Origin: Anisus vortex
Lineage: Eukaryota > Mollusca > Gastropoda > Planorbidae
Length of the DNA: 64,000 bases
Direction of reading: 5' to 3'
NCBI GenBank assembly: GCA_949126835.1
Contig: OX421508.1
Location: forward strand, 16,514,398-16,578,397
Both the position numbers and the translations under genes were made by a program. Of the stretch, positions 24,701-38,300 are shown piece by piece. Within the stretch, counting starts at the first letter, position 1. Every line of letters starts with the position of its first letter. Under the pieces are notes generated by a model. That model was not told the DNA's origin, did no database searches, and worked only from the letters and a program-made list of their open reading frames with translations.

Positions 24701-27700
24701 CTTTCGCTGACGACACACTGAGATGAAATGACCTAATTTACCACAGTGGCGACACGACTTGCCCTTTGCTGGACAGGCTGTCTTGTAATGGGATTGTCCA
24801 CAATTTCCACATTTCTTAACAAAGTTGGCTGATTCTCCTTTATGTGAGACGAAAGTATTTCCTGTACTTTCCCTCCTTGCACTTCCTTCTCCCTTCCCAC
24901 CGATCGATTGTGAATAAGTCTGGCGACGCGGCGGAGCGCCAAACCTGACTGAGTCCGTTGACAAACCTCGCTGGTCCAACAATTGTCCCTTCACCATCTC
25001 ATAGTGCCTAGCTATTTCAACAGCAGCATCCAAAGTCAGGTCTCTCTGCAGCTGCAGTTTTTTTGAGATCTCCCTATCTGTGAGTCCCAGTACGAGTCGA
25101 TCTCTGATACTGTCGCTTTTATCAGAGAACTCACAATAGGCTGCTAATTCATACAGTGTTCGTATATATTGTTCTACACTTTCGCCTTCCTTTTGGCTAC
25201 AGGTGTAAAATTTGGCTCTCTCATGTATGATATTTTGTTTGGGCGTAAAGTAACTATTGAATTTGCTTAGTATTAATTCAAAGTTTTCTTCAGGCCTGGA
25301 TTGACCAGCCTCGAAAGTAAACGTAGAATAAATTTTTTCAGCATCTGCCCCCATTGCATAGATAAGGCTGCTTACTTGTACTGAGCCTTCTTCCTTGCCT
25401 AGCTTAGTGGCCATTCTGAATCTTAAGAACCGTTCTCTCCACTCGGGCCACTTCGTAGGCGAACTGAAGTCGAATTGCTCTGGCGGGTGAAATTTAGCCA
25501 TAATACTTCTGACACCATGTAATGAAATGGTTTATGATTGTTTATGAACACAATAGACCAAAATGCTGTACAGGATTATTTATTTAATAATTACTTGAAC
25601 CATACGATTAGCCTTCAATCGTGAGGGACAGGAAGACAACGTGCATCAAAAATAAAAACACAGGAAGTGGACACAAATCTTAACTCTAATTAACGAAACA
25701 TTCAGTGTCCAAATATCGATACACAAGTTATCACTACATAGACAAATAAAACTCCTATTACTAAACTAAACAATTAACTTTATTTACATGTATGAATTTA
25801 AGACAAACAAATAAGAATTATACTAAAGAAATCCTAATCAAAATTATTAGCTTTTACGAAAGGAAAAATAGTACCAAAATACAACTTTAATTTAAGGACT
25901 AACAATTGAAGTTCCTCTAATCAAATAAAGGATAACTACAATTAATATGACCCAAATAGATATAGATATGAATAAATAAAACAGTAATACATATATACTC
26001 CCTTTCTTTGCAAACTAATTTTACCATCATGTCATTAAATAATTGATTGACTATTGGAAATAAAACATGTACAGAAAAATATCTGTGTCGCAAATCTCAA
26101 AAATATCTCCTTACTCCGTATGAATTGTTCTAAAAATAATCTGAGCGCATCCTTTTTTTTTTCTAGCTTTGCACCGAAAAACTATAAAAAGTTGAACAGG
26201 CATTTTTAACGCGAAACCAATTTTTTTCTTATACGTTCCTTTTAAGAAATGAATATTGTCATAAGTATAGTATAATTAGGTTGTTTTCACTGAAAATTTG
26301 ACAGAATGTATTGTTAGTCGGGACAAGTCTGCTGCCCAAGTTTCAGCTCGTTTGGACGACGGGAAGTGGTCAAAATATCGATGCAAAGTTTTCCAAGCAA
26401 TCAAGCAAGCAGACAGTAGAAGCTAAAATAAAGGGAGTAAAAAAGAAGATTTATATTACGTCATACGCTAGAATTTTTTTAAAAGTAGCCTGCACCATTA
26501 AAACTCTCCAAGCCAAATTGCAGTGCGTACCTTTTGAAAAAAGGTCTCGCCACATTAAAAAAACAACAACAGCAGAATTGGGAAAGTCCGATAAGGCCCT
26601 CGCGTTCAACATAGTGAATCTCGCGTTCAATATAGTAAATGAACGGAAATGGCCATTTGTTCCGTAAGGTTTTATGTATTTGTATAGCTGGATATACTTT
26701 TTTTATTTATAAAATCAACACATTCATGATTATAAGTCATAAAATAAAAATTTATTTTGTTTGACGTTTTCAATTTATACGTTTAACTTTTGTCTTGATT
26801 AGTCAAACGCTTAGGAGCCTATAGAGGACAAACATAATATATAATGCATGTTATTGTGCCTTGCAGGTAAAGGTGGCTGTTTGGTTGACAAGGCCAGAAG
26901 AAACTGGTGTCCACATTGCAGGTTACAGAAATGTTTCGCTGTCAACATGAACAGAAATGGTCAGTCTCTTTATTTATTCAAGTCTCATAGTTTTTGTTTT
27001 TTTGTTGTTTGTGATCATATTTAATGGATTTTTTCCGTTGCAGTAGCTAGCTTGGGTAGGCTACAGTGCAGTTTTCAAAGTTGGATACACACTGTAATTA
27101 GGATGGAGCTGTTGGGTGTAGGGTGGTCAGATATGTAGATAGATAAGGATAGGTTATATGGATAAATATGTACGTGGGCAGATATTGATAGATAGAAAAG
27201 TTTAGAGAAGGGTAGCTAGATAGATAGATGTATGGATAGAAAGATAGACAGAGAGATAGATGAATAGATAGGTAGATAGGTAGGTAAGTAGGTGGGTAGG
27301 TCGGTAGACAGATGATAGTGTTAATAGACTGATAATGGGCAGATATATTGAGTAGATTGACAAATAGGTGTAGGCCCTCTAGATAAAAAGATAGTCAGAT
27401 AGAAAGATAGATAGATGAATATATATTTATGTAGGTAGATATGTTGGTAAATAGGTGGGTAGGTAGATAGACAGATAGATGGGTTGATAGATTGATAATG
27501 AGTAGATGAGTAATATGCTATGAGTAGATTAACAAATAGATGGGTAGTGTTATGGACCTCTATATGATTGACTATTATTACGACTCGTTAAATCGGATTC
27601 AATGAATATAGTTGTATCTTTATTAGAAGTCTCTAGATTCTGCTAATCTGTAGCCCAAGCTAGGGGTTCCTTGACTGACAGGTCTATGCAGCAATGTAGT

Positions 27701-28795
27701 TATATTCGTGATAATTATCTTCAACACCTTTCTCAACAATGATAGATCAAACAACTCCAGTTGTTGAATAAACAATTTTATTTAAATTGTAGACTCAATA
27801 TAAACGATCAATAAACTTCATCAACTGATGGCAACATAAGTTTCAATACAATGGCATACAATATACAAATGAATATTAGCGACTTCACTCGACAAACTTC
27901 CGAACTGAACTAACTTTAAGGAGGTCGGGACTTTACAAAGAAAACTATCATCGAAGATTCTACAGGGTCTTAATACGCATTTTAACCTCTTTCTCTATAA
28001 TTACTACGATCCAGAATTATCCTCCAATTTCCACGGGATTTGAACGAATTATTTTATTTAAACTGCCCTCAGGGCATAAAGGTCAAACCTTGGTCGCTTT
28101 GGACTCTGATACGCACTTGTTAAGAGGTCAATGCCTTACTACGTCATTCATTTATGACCGATATTCGTAACATCCCCCCCCTTCTAAAGTTTTATAATTA
28201 TTTCTTTTACATTTGAAAAAATGTTAATTTTAAGGAATAATTATAAAAGAAAATATTCCGGGGAAAACAATACAGTTCAATTGGCGATCCCAATAATTCA
28301 ATCGAACTGATAACAATAACATAATAATATATGCAATATAAATTCATCTTATCAAATGGCTTAACTATAGTCATTCAATCATTCAATTTTTAATTCAAAA
28401 CAATGGACAATTAAATTGTTTATCTAAATCTTGTATACAAGAAAAATACATAATCATTCTTAATAGATATAATATAATACAAGTTAATAACTTCTATTAC
28501 ATGAACATTCCACGTTAATAAAAACCTCTCTCGTCCATTTAATTATAAACTAATATCTTTTACATTTGTAATCAAACAACAAAAGAAAAATCACTTAATG
28601 TCTATTCAGACACGACTTATTTTTTCATAAGCAGAAAAAAAAAAAACGCTCTTGATGAAAAAAATACTACTAGGCTTGACCTAATTACACAACAACACGA
28701 TCATTTTCTCGACAGTATTTTTTTTTTCATGTTTGTAGGCTGGACAACATTAGACAACTGTCTGTGACGCGACACAGAAATTGAGGTCAATTCCG

Positions 28796-28834
<39 letters not shown>

Positions 28835-31800
28835 CTCAATTGATTTTAACAATGTTGACATCGCTATGCAAATTTACCTCATCACAGCCTAGGTCAAAAA
28901 AATATTGCTACGCAATTAAATAGTTATCGTAACTAAATGAGCATTATTTAACAACCATTATCTTCTCAAAGTCAAATTCATTTATGTTATTTTAAGAACA
29001 TTAAACATAGTCTGTTCACGAATTAAAATAGTTTATAGACAATTTCATTAAAAATAATTCAATTTCTCATTTTACCATGACCTTTTGACGTCATTATTTT
29101 CTTTTTAAAAGAGTTCACATTGAAACATTCTATCTTTCATGCAGACATGGATTTACTTGAAACAAATTTGGTTAATTTACTTAATTAACTATCAATCAAA
29201 GCAGATTATATTATCTTCATACAATCTTAGTACTAAATAGTAAGTACTTATTTTCTTTAGATTACATCAAAGACATTTCAAATACAATATTATTGAAGTA
29301 GAAAAGAGTTAAGCATAGGCTACTATTAATTTTTTTCAGAGCGAAATCAATGTAACAATTTATGTACAAAACAAACTGCTTGTTTGACTGTTGTGGTAAA
29401 ACATTCCATTTCCAATCTTTTCAGTGGTGTACATTGCTCTTTTCCATTTTCCATAAAGGTTTTATTCATAGGTTCTAGGTTCCTGTTACTTCCACAGTGT
29501 TCAGGTCTACCCAGTCTTTTGCTTGTCAATACAATTCATTCAATCTATTTTAACTAATACAGAAAAAATATAGATTAGTTTTACAATCTTGACATGAAAT
29601 CCTTAATTAATCATACATTAGTTGAACATTGGTGTGTCAACATTATAAATTCTCAACCATGACATTCTCAACCATTCTGGTTTACAGTGTCAAGTCAGTG
29701 GCACATATCCTAAATTTATACAAAACAAGGATAAGTTTTATTAGTTTCTACTTTTGGTCTGCTTTTCATGTAACAGTATCCTAAAAGTGAAAAATCATAT
29801 ATAATACATTTCTTGGAATCTTGTTAGTCATAGTTCTGTCTCGCAGCAACTATTTTTACCCTTCATTATCATACATTCAATGATAATATAATAAATGAAT
29901 AAATTCACATAGAAGAAATTTGCATCCTGACTCAGTGCAATTATTTCAACAACAGTACATGATAAAATAAATCCATAGTACAATCATAAAACATTTCTCA
30001 ATAATTTAGTGATAGAAAAATTCTCTTTTCTTAAAACCATTTACATCTTTTTCAATCAAATTATCCTCTCTGCCAAATGTTTCAATTATCATTTCCAGAG
30101 ATTCTCAAACATATCTTATAATCAGTCCACATTTATAATGTCCTCTGATTTAGAAACCAATTCTGCGGATAAAACTGATCTTTTTCTCTTATAGCAATTA
30201 TTTTAAATGCTCAACCTAACAAGTTTGTTTAGAAATATCACACTATAATGATATTTACTCTAACAATACTTTTATTCAGTCCTTTTTCATCACAAGTAAG
30301 GGATTTAGTTTTAAAATAGTAAGTTTGGTAACTAACTATCAGTGAATTTGTCATTCAATTCATCCTGTACTCCAGGCATAAATTTTACAAATAAGAGTAA
30401 CAATGTTAACAACATCAAGCTTATTCCAATTGTTTTCAGAAGGTAAGGCTTTATCATTTTCAAATGATATAATATTTTTGCCTTTCTTTCATCACACAAC
30501 AATGGCATCTGCATGTGAGCAGTGTACAGTTTTTTTCTAACAAACACAGTTATGTCAGACAAAACATTTATGTACTTATCTAGGTACTTGATCAGCCCAA
30601 GGAGATCCAATTCGGTCTGCCATTCCTCTTGAAGTAGTTTGAGTGGTCCTTGGACAGTGGGTCCAAAGATTGGTCCATAGGCTCCTCGACTTTCCGGATG
30701 GGATTCAGTTGTCACCTCATGCTCCAGGCATAAGTTCTTTAGGACTGGATTGAAGATTTCCGAGGCGAAGTTGGTCCTTCGATCTGACGGTATGGATTGT
30801 GGTAACCCATAGCTTTTGATAGTTTCGGTCCAGCTCTCCGCACTCGTTTCTTCAGTGATGCTCCTCCAATCTTCATCTGTACCGGCAACTGCAGGTTTGC
30901 ATTGTTGTTTGTTTATGCTGTGGTCTATCTGTTCATAGACATCAGTAGTAGGATTTTCTTTCTCGTCGACAGCTTTCTCATGCAACTGTAGCAACTCTGG
31001 GTCTACTTTCTGTTCAGCAGTCAATTCATTTTGTGATGACTTCTTTGATTGTTCATTTCCTTTCGGACAATCTTCACTCATGGAGAAAATAGTAGTATCA
31101 CGTTCCACTTCTTCTTCCTCTTTCTTCTCTCGTGGGAGAATTTCTTCTTTCTTTTTCTTTTCTTGTGAGATAATTTCTACTTTCTTTTTCTGTGGTGTCA
31201 TACCTTTTATGACATCACCTACAGGATAAAGTTCTTTTTCTTTTCCTGTCTCCACAATAGGACTAGGGTCTGGATTTTCCTTTACAATCAGTTCAGGTCT
31301 CACCCTCCCTTTCGCCAAATCATTTGCTAGGATAACGGATATGCCCTCAACAGGAAGTTTTGATATTACTCCAACTGTCACATATCCTGTCACCAAGCCA
31401 GATGATAGGTATATCCTATGTAGAGGTATTTCTTCTTTCCATTCAAAACCTCTCAATAGGACAGTCTGTCCTGTCAATGTATTATCATTCAATGGTAATA
31501 CATCTTTAAGCAGCAGTGTTAATGATGCTCCTGTGTCTCGTAATATTTTTACGGACTTCAGTGGTCCTTCCTTTTGTAAGGCCACACAACCTTCACTAAT
31601 GAACGGTTGAAAACTGCACAGGGTCTCTGTGTCAATTTTATTCTTCCCTTGACCATGACTTTCGGGTGTTGTTTCATCTTTCGATGACTTCAGACTCTTT
31701 TCCGAGTCAAAAATACTTTGGTCTACTTTTTCGTCTCTGTGGACTTGGACAATTAATCCAATAGTAGCCATTCTGTATTTATAATCAGGATATTTATCCT

Positions 31801-34800
31801 CATTATCTTCAGTTGTAGATTTCTCTACCTTCTGACTTTTGCTCTCAGGCAAATCCACCCTCAGTGTTTCTGGTTTAGAATAATCTTTCTTCGAATTCAG
31901 TTCGTTTGTATTTTCGCTTTCTTGTACATTCTGTATTGGTTTATGGCTAGTGCACATTACCACTTTGTTAGGTCTTTTGTCGCTTCGTATACTCCAACAG
32001 TCTTCGATGCTATGTCCTGTTCTTTTACAAAAAGTACATTGGACGTTTTTGTAGACAGGTTTTTTATTAACATCATTTTGTTTCACAAAATGCTCTTTTT
32101 CACGATGTTGTTGTTGTGTGTTTTCTGCTTGCCGTTGTGCCCTATTAACATTCTTTCCATCAGCTGTCCTATGACACAATGTGTACTGTTCAGCTAAATC
32201 AGCAGCCTTATGTGGGTCAGTGATATCACGCTCGGATAAATACATTCTTATATCCGGCCTCACTTTGTTAATAAAATCCTCTAACAGAATGATATCTTTC
32301 ATTTCTTTTAATGTGGAGATATTTCTGGATTTTATCCACTGATCCATTAACTTTTCTTCTGCTCTAAGGAAGTCTAAGTGTGTTTGGTAAGGGGACATTG
32401 TGTACTGACGGAACCTTTTCCGATAACTTTCCGGTATTTGGTTATAGGCTTTAAGTACAGTGTCTTTAATGATTTCATAATCATTTAAATTCTCCTCTTT
32501 TAACAATAGAACACAATCTCTTGCCCTTCCCTGAGTAAAAGCTGTTCTCACTAATATTCCCCATTTATCTTCTGGGAACTTAAAATCTCTGCAAGAAATT
32601 TCAAAGGTCTGGAAGAAATTAGCTATTTCACTTTCTTTATCAATGTAGGTAGGGACTAGCTTTTTCCATCTGGCCATCTCTACATCATTATGAGATTCTT
32701 TTTTAGTAGCTCCTATCTTCGCTAGCTCTATTCTTTCCTGACTTTCTCTTTGACTTTTCTTATCTCTTTCCTGACTTTCTAGACGTCTTTGTTCCATCTC
32801 CATTTCCATCCGTTTCATTTCTAGTTGAAATCGGAACTGTTCGGACATAGTCTGGCCTTCAACTTGATATCCCTCCGCGCTTGATTCTACTTTCAACTTG
32901 CCACTCGCAATCAACACATCTTTTATCTGCTGTGTCAACACAGTCCTCGATGGTGTAGTTTCAGTAACTTCTATCTTTAAGATCTCAGCGATCTCTTTTA
33001 ACTTCTTTATGGATAAAGTTTTCAAAACTTCTTCTTCTGGATTTTCAATAAATTCCATTCTTTAGTTAAGAGATTTTAAAAATGTAAATTTTTCCAACTT
33101 ACGTTTTTCCAATCGGAAGAATAATTTCAGCGTTCTTAGGCTTGCTCAGTAGGTCACTGCTCCAACACACAACACAACACAACTTGAATATATGCTTCAC
33201 TATACAACTATATCGGACGAAGACCCCAAACTGTTATGGACCTCTATATGATTGACTATTATTACGACTCGTTAAATCGGATTCAATGAATATAGTTGTA
33301 TCTTTATTAGAAGTCTCTAGATTCTGCTAATCTGTAGCCCAAGCTAGGGGTTCCTTGACTGACAGGTCTATGCAGCAATGTAGTTATATTCGTGATAATT
33401 ATCTTCAACACCTTTCTCAACAATGATAGATCAAACAACTCCAGTTGTTGAATAAACAATTTTATTTAAATTGTAGACTCAATATAAACGATCAATAAAC
33501 TTCATCAACTGATGGCAACATAAGTTTCAATACAATGGCATACAATATACAAATGAATATTAGCGACTTCACTCGACAAACTTCCGAACTGAACTAACTT
33601 TAAGGAGGTCGGGACTTTACAAAGAAAACTATCATCGAAGATTCTACAGGGTCTTAATACGCATTTTAACCTCTTTCTCTATAATTACTACGATCCAGAA
33701 TTATCCTCCAATTTCCACGGGATTTGAACGAATTATTTTATTTAAACTGCCCTCAGGGCATAAAGGTCAAACCTTGGTCGCTTTGGACTCTGATACGCAC
33801 TTGTTAAGAGGTCAATGCCTTACTACGTCATTCATTTATGACCGATATTCGTAACAGTAGATAGGAACTGAGTTTATAGATGGGTTGATAGACAATGATG
33901 GGTAGATATATGCTATGAGTAGATTGACAGATAGATGAGTAGATAGTTAAATAGATAGACAAATTGATAACATGTGAATATATTGGTATAGAGGTGGTTA
34001 CATATAATGATAGAAATACAGAAGCGAGTGAAAAATTTTATATCTAAATCTATATAAAAGAGATTGGGTGAAAGAGAGAGAGAGAAAGAAAGAGAAAAAC
34101 AGAAAGATTAGGAAAGAGGACACATAGTGAAACAGTGTAGCGGGCAGAAGCGACAAAACAGAATTGACAGCGACAGACGAGCCAGGACAGTTTAAAAACA
34201 CCCAGCGCGTGAAAGAAAAGTCCCCATTGGCTAATTACCAAAATCACACATTCTAAAATTTGTTAAGAAACAAAACGAAAAAAAAATCTGCAACCGCGAA
34301 CCTTTGCGCAACGATGAAATTATCACCCTCCCTTCACTCTATTATGTTTTAAAAAAAAACGCTTGGTTTGGCATGAGCGAGAGAAGTTTAAGGAAGGTTC
34401 GGGAAAGGGGAAGGATTGCTTCTAAAAGTCAACTTCCGGTGTCTCGCGCTCAGCTCCCACCCTCAAAGCGAGGCTCGTGTTACGACACCTTTAACCACAC
34501 ACTTTCCCACACATTGTGTGTGTGGAGCTCACTGAGCGAGGGCCGGATAATTATATTATTTTAATAATTGAAAAAGGTTACATGGCCTCAGTTACAGAAC
34601 TCGGAGCAACAGTGCGTTAAATCAGTTTAAAATTAATCTTTTCTCTTGTGTGAACATATTATTAAAACTCTCACCACACGCCCAGCAAAAACAACATAAA
34701 GAGTTGAAGTAGCCGGATATTATTTTTTTAAAATCCCACTTCGAATCAAATTATTGAGCTTCAAGATCGCTGTATCTAATTCTTTTTGTTCACTTGTCAT

Positions 34801-35300
34801 TCTTTCGAAGGTCATGACCTGATGGACCTAGTGGAGGTCATAACCTAACGGAGTGTTGACTGCGAGGTGTGGACATTTTGGTTTTTAAAAAAATATTATG
34901 ATTGCTGGCGTTTCCGAGTTGTATTATTAAAAATAGGCATAGACTCTATAGTTTGGACTTATCCAACAAATTTACATCAAAGAGAAAGCATATCTCGATT
35001 TTTAGGGATGTTTGTCACATAATAACTGTAACACAACCTAATTTAAATTGTCATTTAAATAGTTGTTTTGCATTTTTAACGTTTTTTGTTTAACTAAAAA
35101 AAATTTTTACTAAAACATTCAAAGTATAAAATAACTTCTTGACTTAGGGGCCATCCATTTATTACTTAATTAACGTACTGACTAAGGGCGGAAGATGGTG
35201 TTAGGATTTTTGGGGTCTTTTGCTTATGGATGTGTACGGGTAGGTAGAATAGTCTCGACTGAATATGTTGAACGCACACACTTATAAATATATATTTATT

Positions 35301-35342
<42 letters not shown>

Positions 35343-38300
35343 CAAGAACAACAACTAACAAATTATTTAATTATCAGTGGACAAAACAACAACATCAAAT
35401 GCTTGGATGAAAGAGGTTAAAATGACAAGTATTTTAGTTGTTTGTTTTATAATTGTAGACCAAATCTTTTTTTTTTCTTTTTGTAATTTCTTTAAAAATT
35501 GGGATTAGTATTTGGACTATTTACTCCCTTTCTATTAACTTGTATTTTCTGTCTGTCTGTCTGCTTGCTTGCATGATAGCAAAACTTTGCATCGATATTT
35601 CGACCACTTCCCTTCCTCCAATCGAGCCGAAACTTGGCCGGCAGACTTGTCCCGACTAACAATACATTCTATCAAATTTTCAACATCGTAGCCTTTGGAA
35701 TAGTCACGAATACCTTCCACCAATTTGCGAATCGAGGAACATATTATACGAAAAAACATGGCTGCCTTTGACGGGAATAACTAAAGTTTTCGGATATGTT
35801 CGTTTTTACGAAAAAGTACGAATGAAAACGATACAATGTAGCCTAAACAAAGCGAGTTATCTTTTTATGTTTTTGCGAGCCAAAGCTATAAAAAAAAGGA
35901 TGCGCAAAAGCAAAGCCACAATCGTGGCTTCATGCATTTAAAAAAAAATGCGCAATCGTTATAAATAGATATTATTATGTATTTGCCGACATTACCGATT
36001 CGAAATTTTAGTTTTGTAGTGAAGTGGAAATGGTAAACTTAGTTTACAAAGAAAGGGAGTATAATAAAAACTTTGTTTTTATGGGTTTCTTGTTTTCTTT
36101 TTAGTTTATTGCATGACGTTTAAATTATAACGTCTAGAGATGTTTTGGTCTATCAATGGTGGAAATATTTAATTTTTAAGAAGTTAGGGGGAAAAAAAGA
36201 AAGAGAACATAATTCGAGACTTGTTCTGTATATACAATGAGCAGATAATTACACTTCCATAGAGTAGACGTGACATTTATTTCTTAAAATTCCAAAACCT
36301 CATTGATCCAGTCTTGAATCTCTTCATGTCACATATATTGGTTTCTGTCTTTCTTTTTTGTTTGTATTAATCATTTGTATTTATATTACAATTTCAATTA
36401 CATATCTATAATTTTATAAAGTTTGACTGTGGGCAGACATTGGCGTAAGGGGCAAATGGTTTCAGTGTTAGAGGCGGTTTGGGGAAGGGGGAGAAGTTGA
36501 CACGTCGCGGATTCTATCCCTGCCGCCCTGATGAAGTTTTGGGCCTAGTGGACGTAATAATCGTCTATCTAAAACAGCGGTTTCCAAACTGTGGATCGCG
36601 ACCCCCTTGGGGGTCGAATGACCATTTCGCGGGGGTCGCCAAAGACCTTCGGAATACGTATGATTTCGATGGTCTTAGGAGCCGAAACATAGCTCATCTT
36701 TCCGTCTCCAAGCGAGTCCACCGACATGCAGATACATCCGCATACTACGTGTAGGCTACTTGGCGTAATGACATTAATACAGGTGTATGTGACAAGGTCG
36801 GCACCATAATGCGGACCAGTAACACGTGTGTAGAGAGTTGTGTTAAAAAGCCTCTTCTCTGTTAAAAGCAGCCATTGTGTTAAAAGCAGTAGTATTGGCG
36901 ATTAAACGACCGACACTTCATGAATATTTTGGAATTTAGTGTAGATTCTGCTCGGTCTGGATTTCAACAGAATTAGTGACCAAAAGTAATCGGAGCTCAC
37001 GGTATTCTATATTGGCAAATATTAGCAACGAAGACATTGCCACAACAGTTCAAAGACTTAATAAAAGCGTCATAAGTTGTGCCCTTTTGTAAAGATAAGC
37101 TCTGTAAACAGTCGACTGTTTTCGCAATTGTGCAACGAGTATGATGCTCCGAACAATGCGTGCTATTTCAAACTTGTGAGATGATTTTCGAGAGAAATTA
37201 AAACTTTTTTTGTTAGCTTCATGGTAAACTTGTTTTTTTTTTTATATTTTATATCAGAAAGCAAGATTTCTTTTTGAAGCACATTTCGGTCATAAAAGTG
37301 AACTACAGACAATAACTTAGTTGGTTGACATCACTGTCGAATGAGTTAGATTTATCACTGCAAGGAGGAAAATGTGACATACCGTAATTTTTCTAAAAAG
37401 ATCCGATCATTCCAAATGAAACTTTAGCCTTTGCATAAAAAAAATTTGATGAAAATGAAATGTATATGTTGTCTACTTCAGGCCCCACGAAGTTATTGCG
37501 CAGTTATTGCGCAGCGCCGGGGCCCATAAGAGTTTATCTTTGTAATTTTATTTGTAAGATCAATACTTAAGTTTAGAAAAAGTTAATGTACTTTATTAAA
37601 GTTTGTGAATAGGCCTGTAAGGCTGTGAATGATATGATTACATTCTAATGGTAACTCTTATGATAGTTTGATAAAATGGTCCACAAACCTTTTAAAAAAT
37701 TCCTGATTTCTATAAACGTATGTAATGCAAATAAATCATCTAGATATGACTAGTGTTGGGAAGAAGGATCGAACCAGCACTTTTTTTCTCATGCGGCTCT
37801 TGGTCTACTTTATCTGCTTTCTTTGAAAAACATGACATTGAAGCAGACAAAATGATTACGATGATAAATTCTGTGAAATAACACTTTCACAAGCTTGCAG
37901 CCGAAATTGTATGGTACTTTTTAAATCTACCTGACACCACAAATCTATGTAGGCCTACTTGCACTAAGCCCATTCACATTCAAAGTTGAAGATGTTCCCG
38001 AGAAAGCACAAAGGAGTTCATTGAGCGTAATAACAATGCCAGGTACAAAATTCTGGATCAAATTTTTGCAGTCATAAACTATTTTGACTGAGATAGTATT
38101 GCGCCATTTTCTTCCATTTCCAAAACAAATATTTTATTAAACACCAAATTTCCACCTTGTTGGTTATCAAGTCTAAACACAGTAGACTTATTGTTGGAGA
38201 TGAACTTTCTTAGTTGTGCCCTTACAAAGAATGTCCCGAGAATTTTTGAACCGATGAGAAATACGCAATGTCAACCATCACAATAGCTGACTTTCGTGAT

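Larger units (their letters stand above)
21257..25738 (-). mobile_element. Intact Ty3/gypsy LTR retrotransposon in intron 1
   Basis: Two 221-bp LTRs (21257-21477 and 25518-25738) appear identical by eye and are bounded by TG...CA. A 5-bp target duplication TAGAC flanks the whole (21252-21256 and 25739-25743). The element reads on the minus strand, so the 5' LTR is at the right. The interior has a primer-binding site beside the 5' LTR, one gag-pol ORF, and a polypurine tract beside the 3' LTR. Every standard part is present and uninterrupted, which suggests a very recent, possibly active insertion. No env-like frame. The protein most resembles the Mag-type lineage, from memory. Confidence 0.95.
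27548..33856 (-). mobile_element. RT-less Gmr1-like LTR retrotransposon in intron 2
   Basis: Two 625-bp LTRs (27548-28172 and 33232-33856), identical by eye, start TGTTACG and end CATAACA in element orientation. They are flanked by the 4-bp duplication GTAG (27544-27547 and 33857-33860). A polypurine tract lies at 28173-28188. One 908-codon ORF covers gag, protease and a shrunken integrase; no reverse transcriptase or RNase H is visible anywhere in 28173-33231. The 2.1 kb between the ORF and the 3' LTR has no recognisable coding sequence. Related in protein to the element at 52155-58861. The identical LTRs imply recent movement using enzymes supplied in trans. Confidence 0.92.

Noticed and set aside
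30332..30470. Retroviral envelope in the intron-2 element
   Set aside because: Only a single short hydrophobic segment at the end of the polyprotein; no signal peptide, no cysteine pattern, no separate env-sized ORF.
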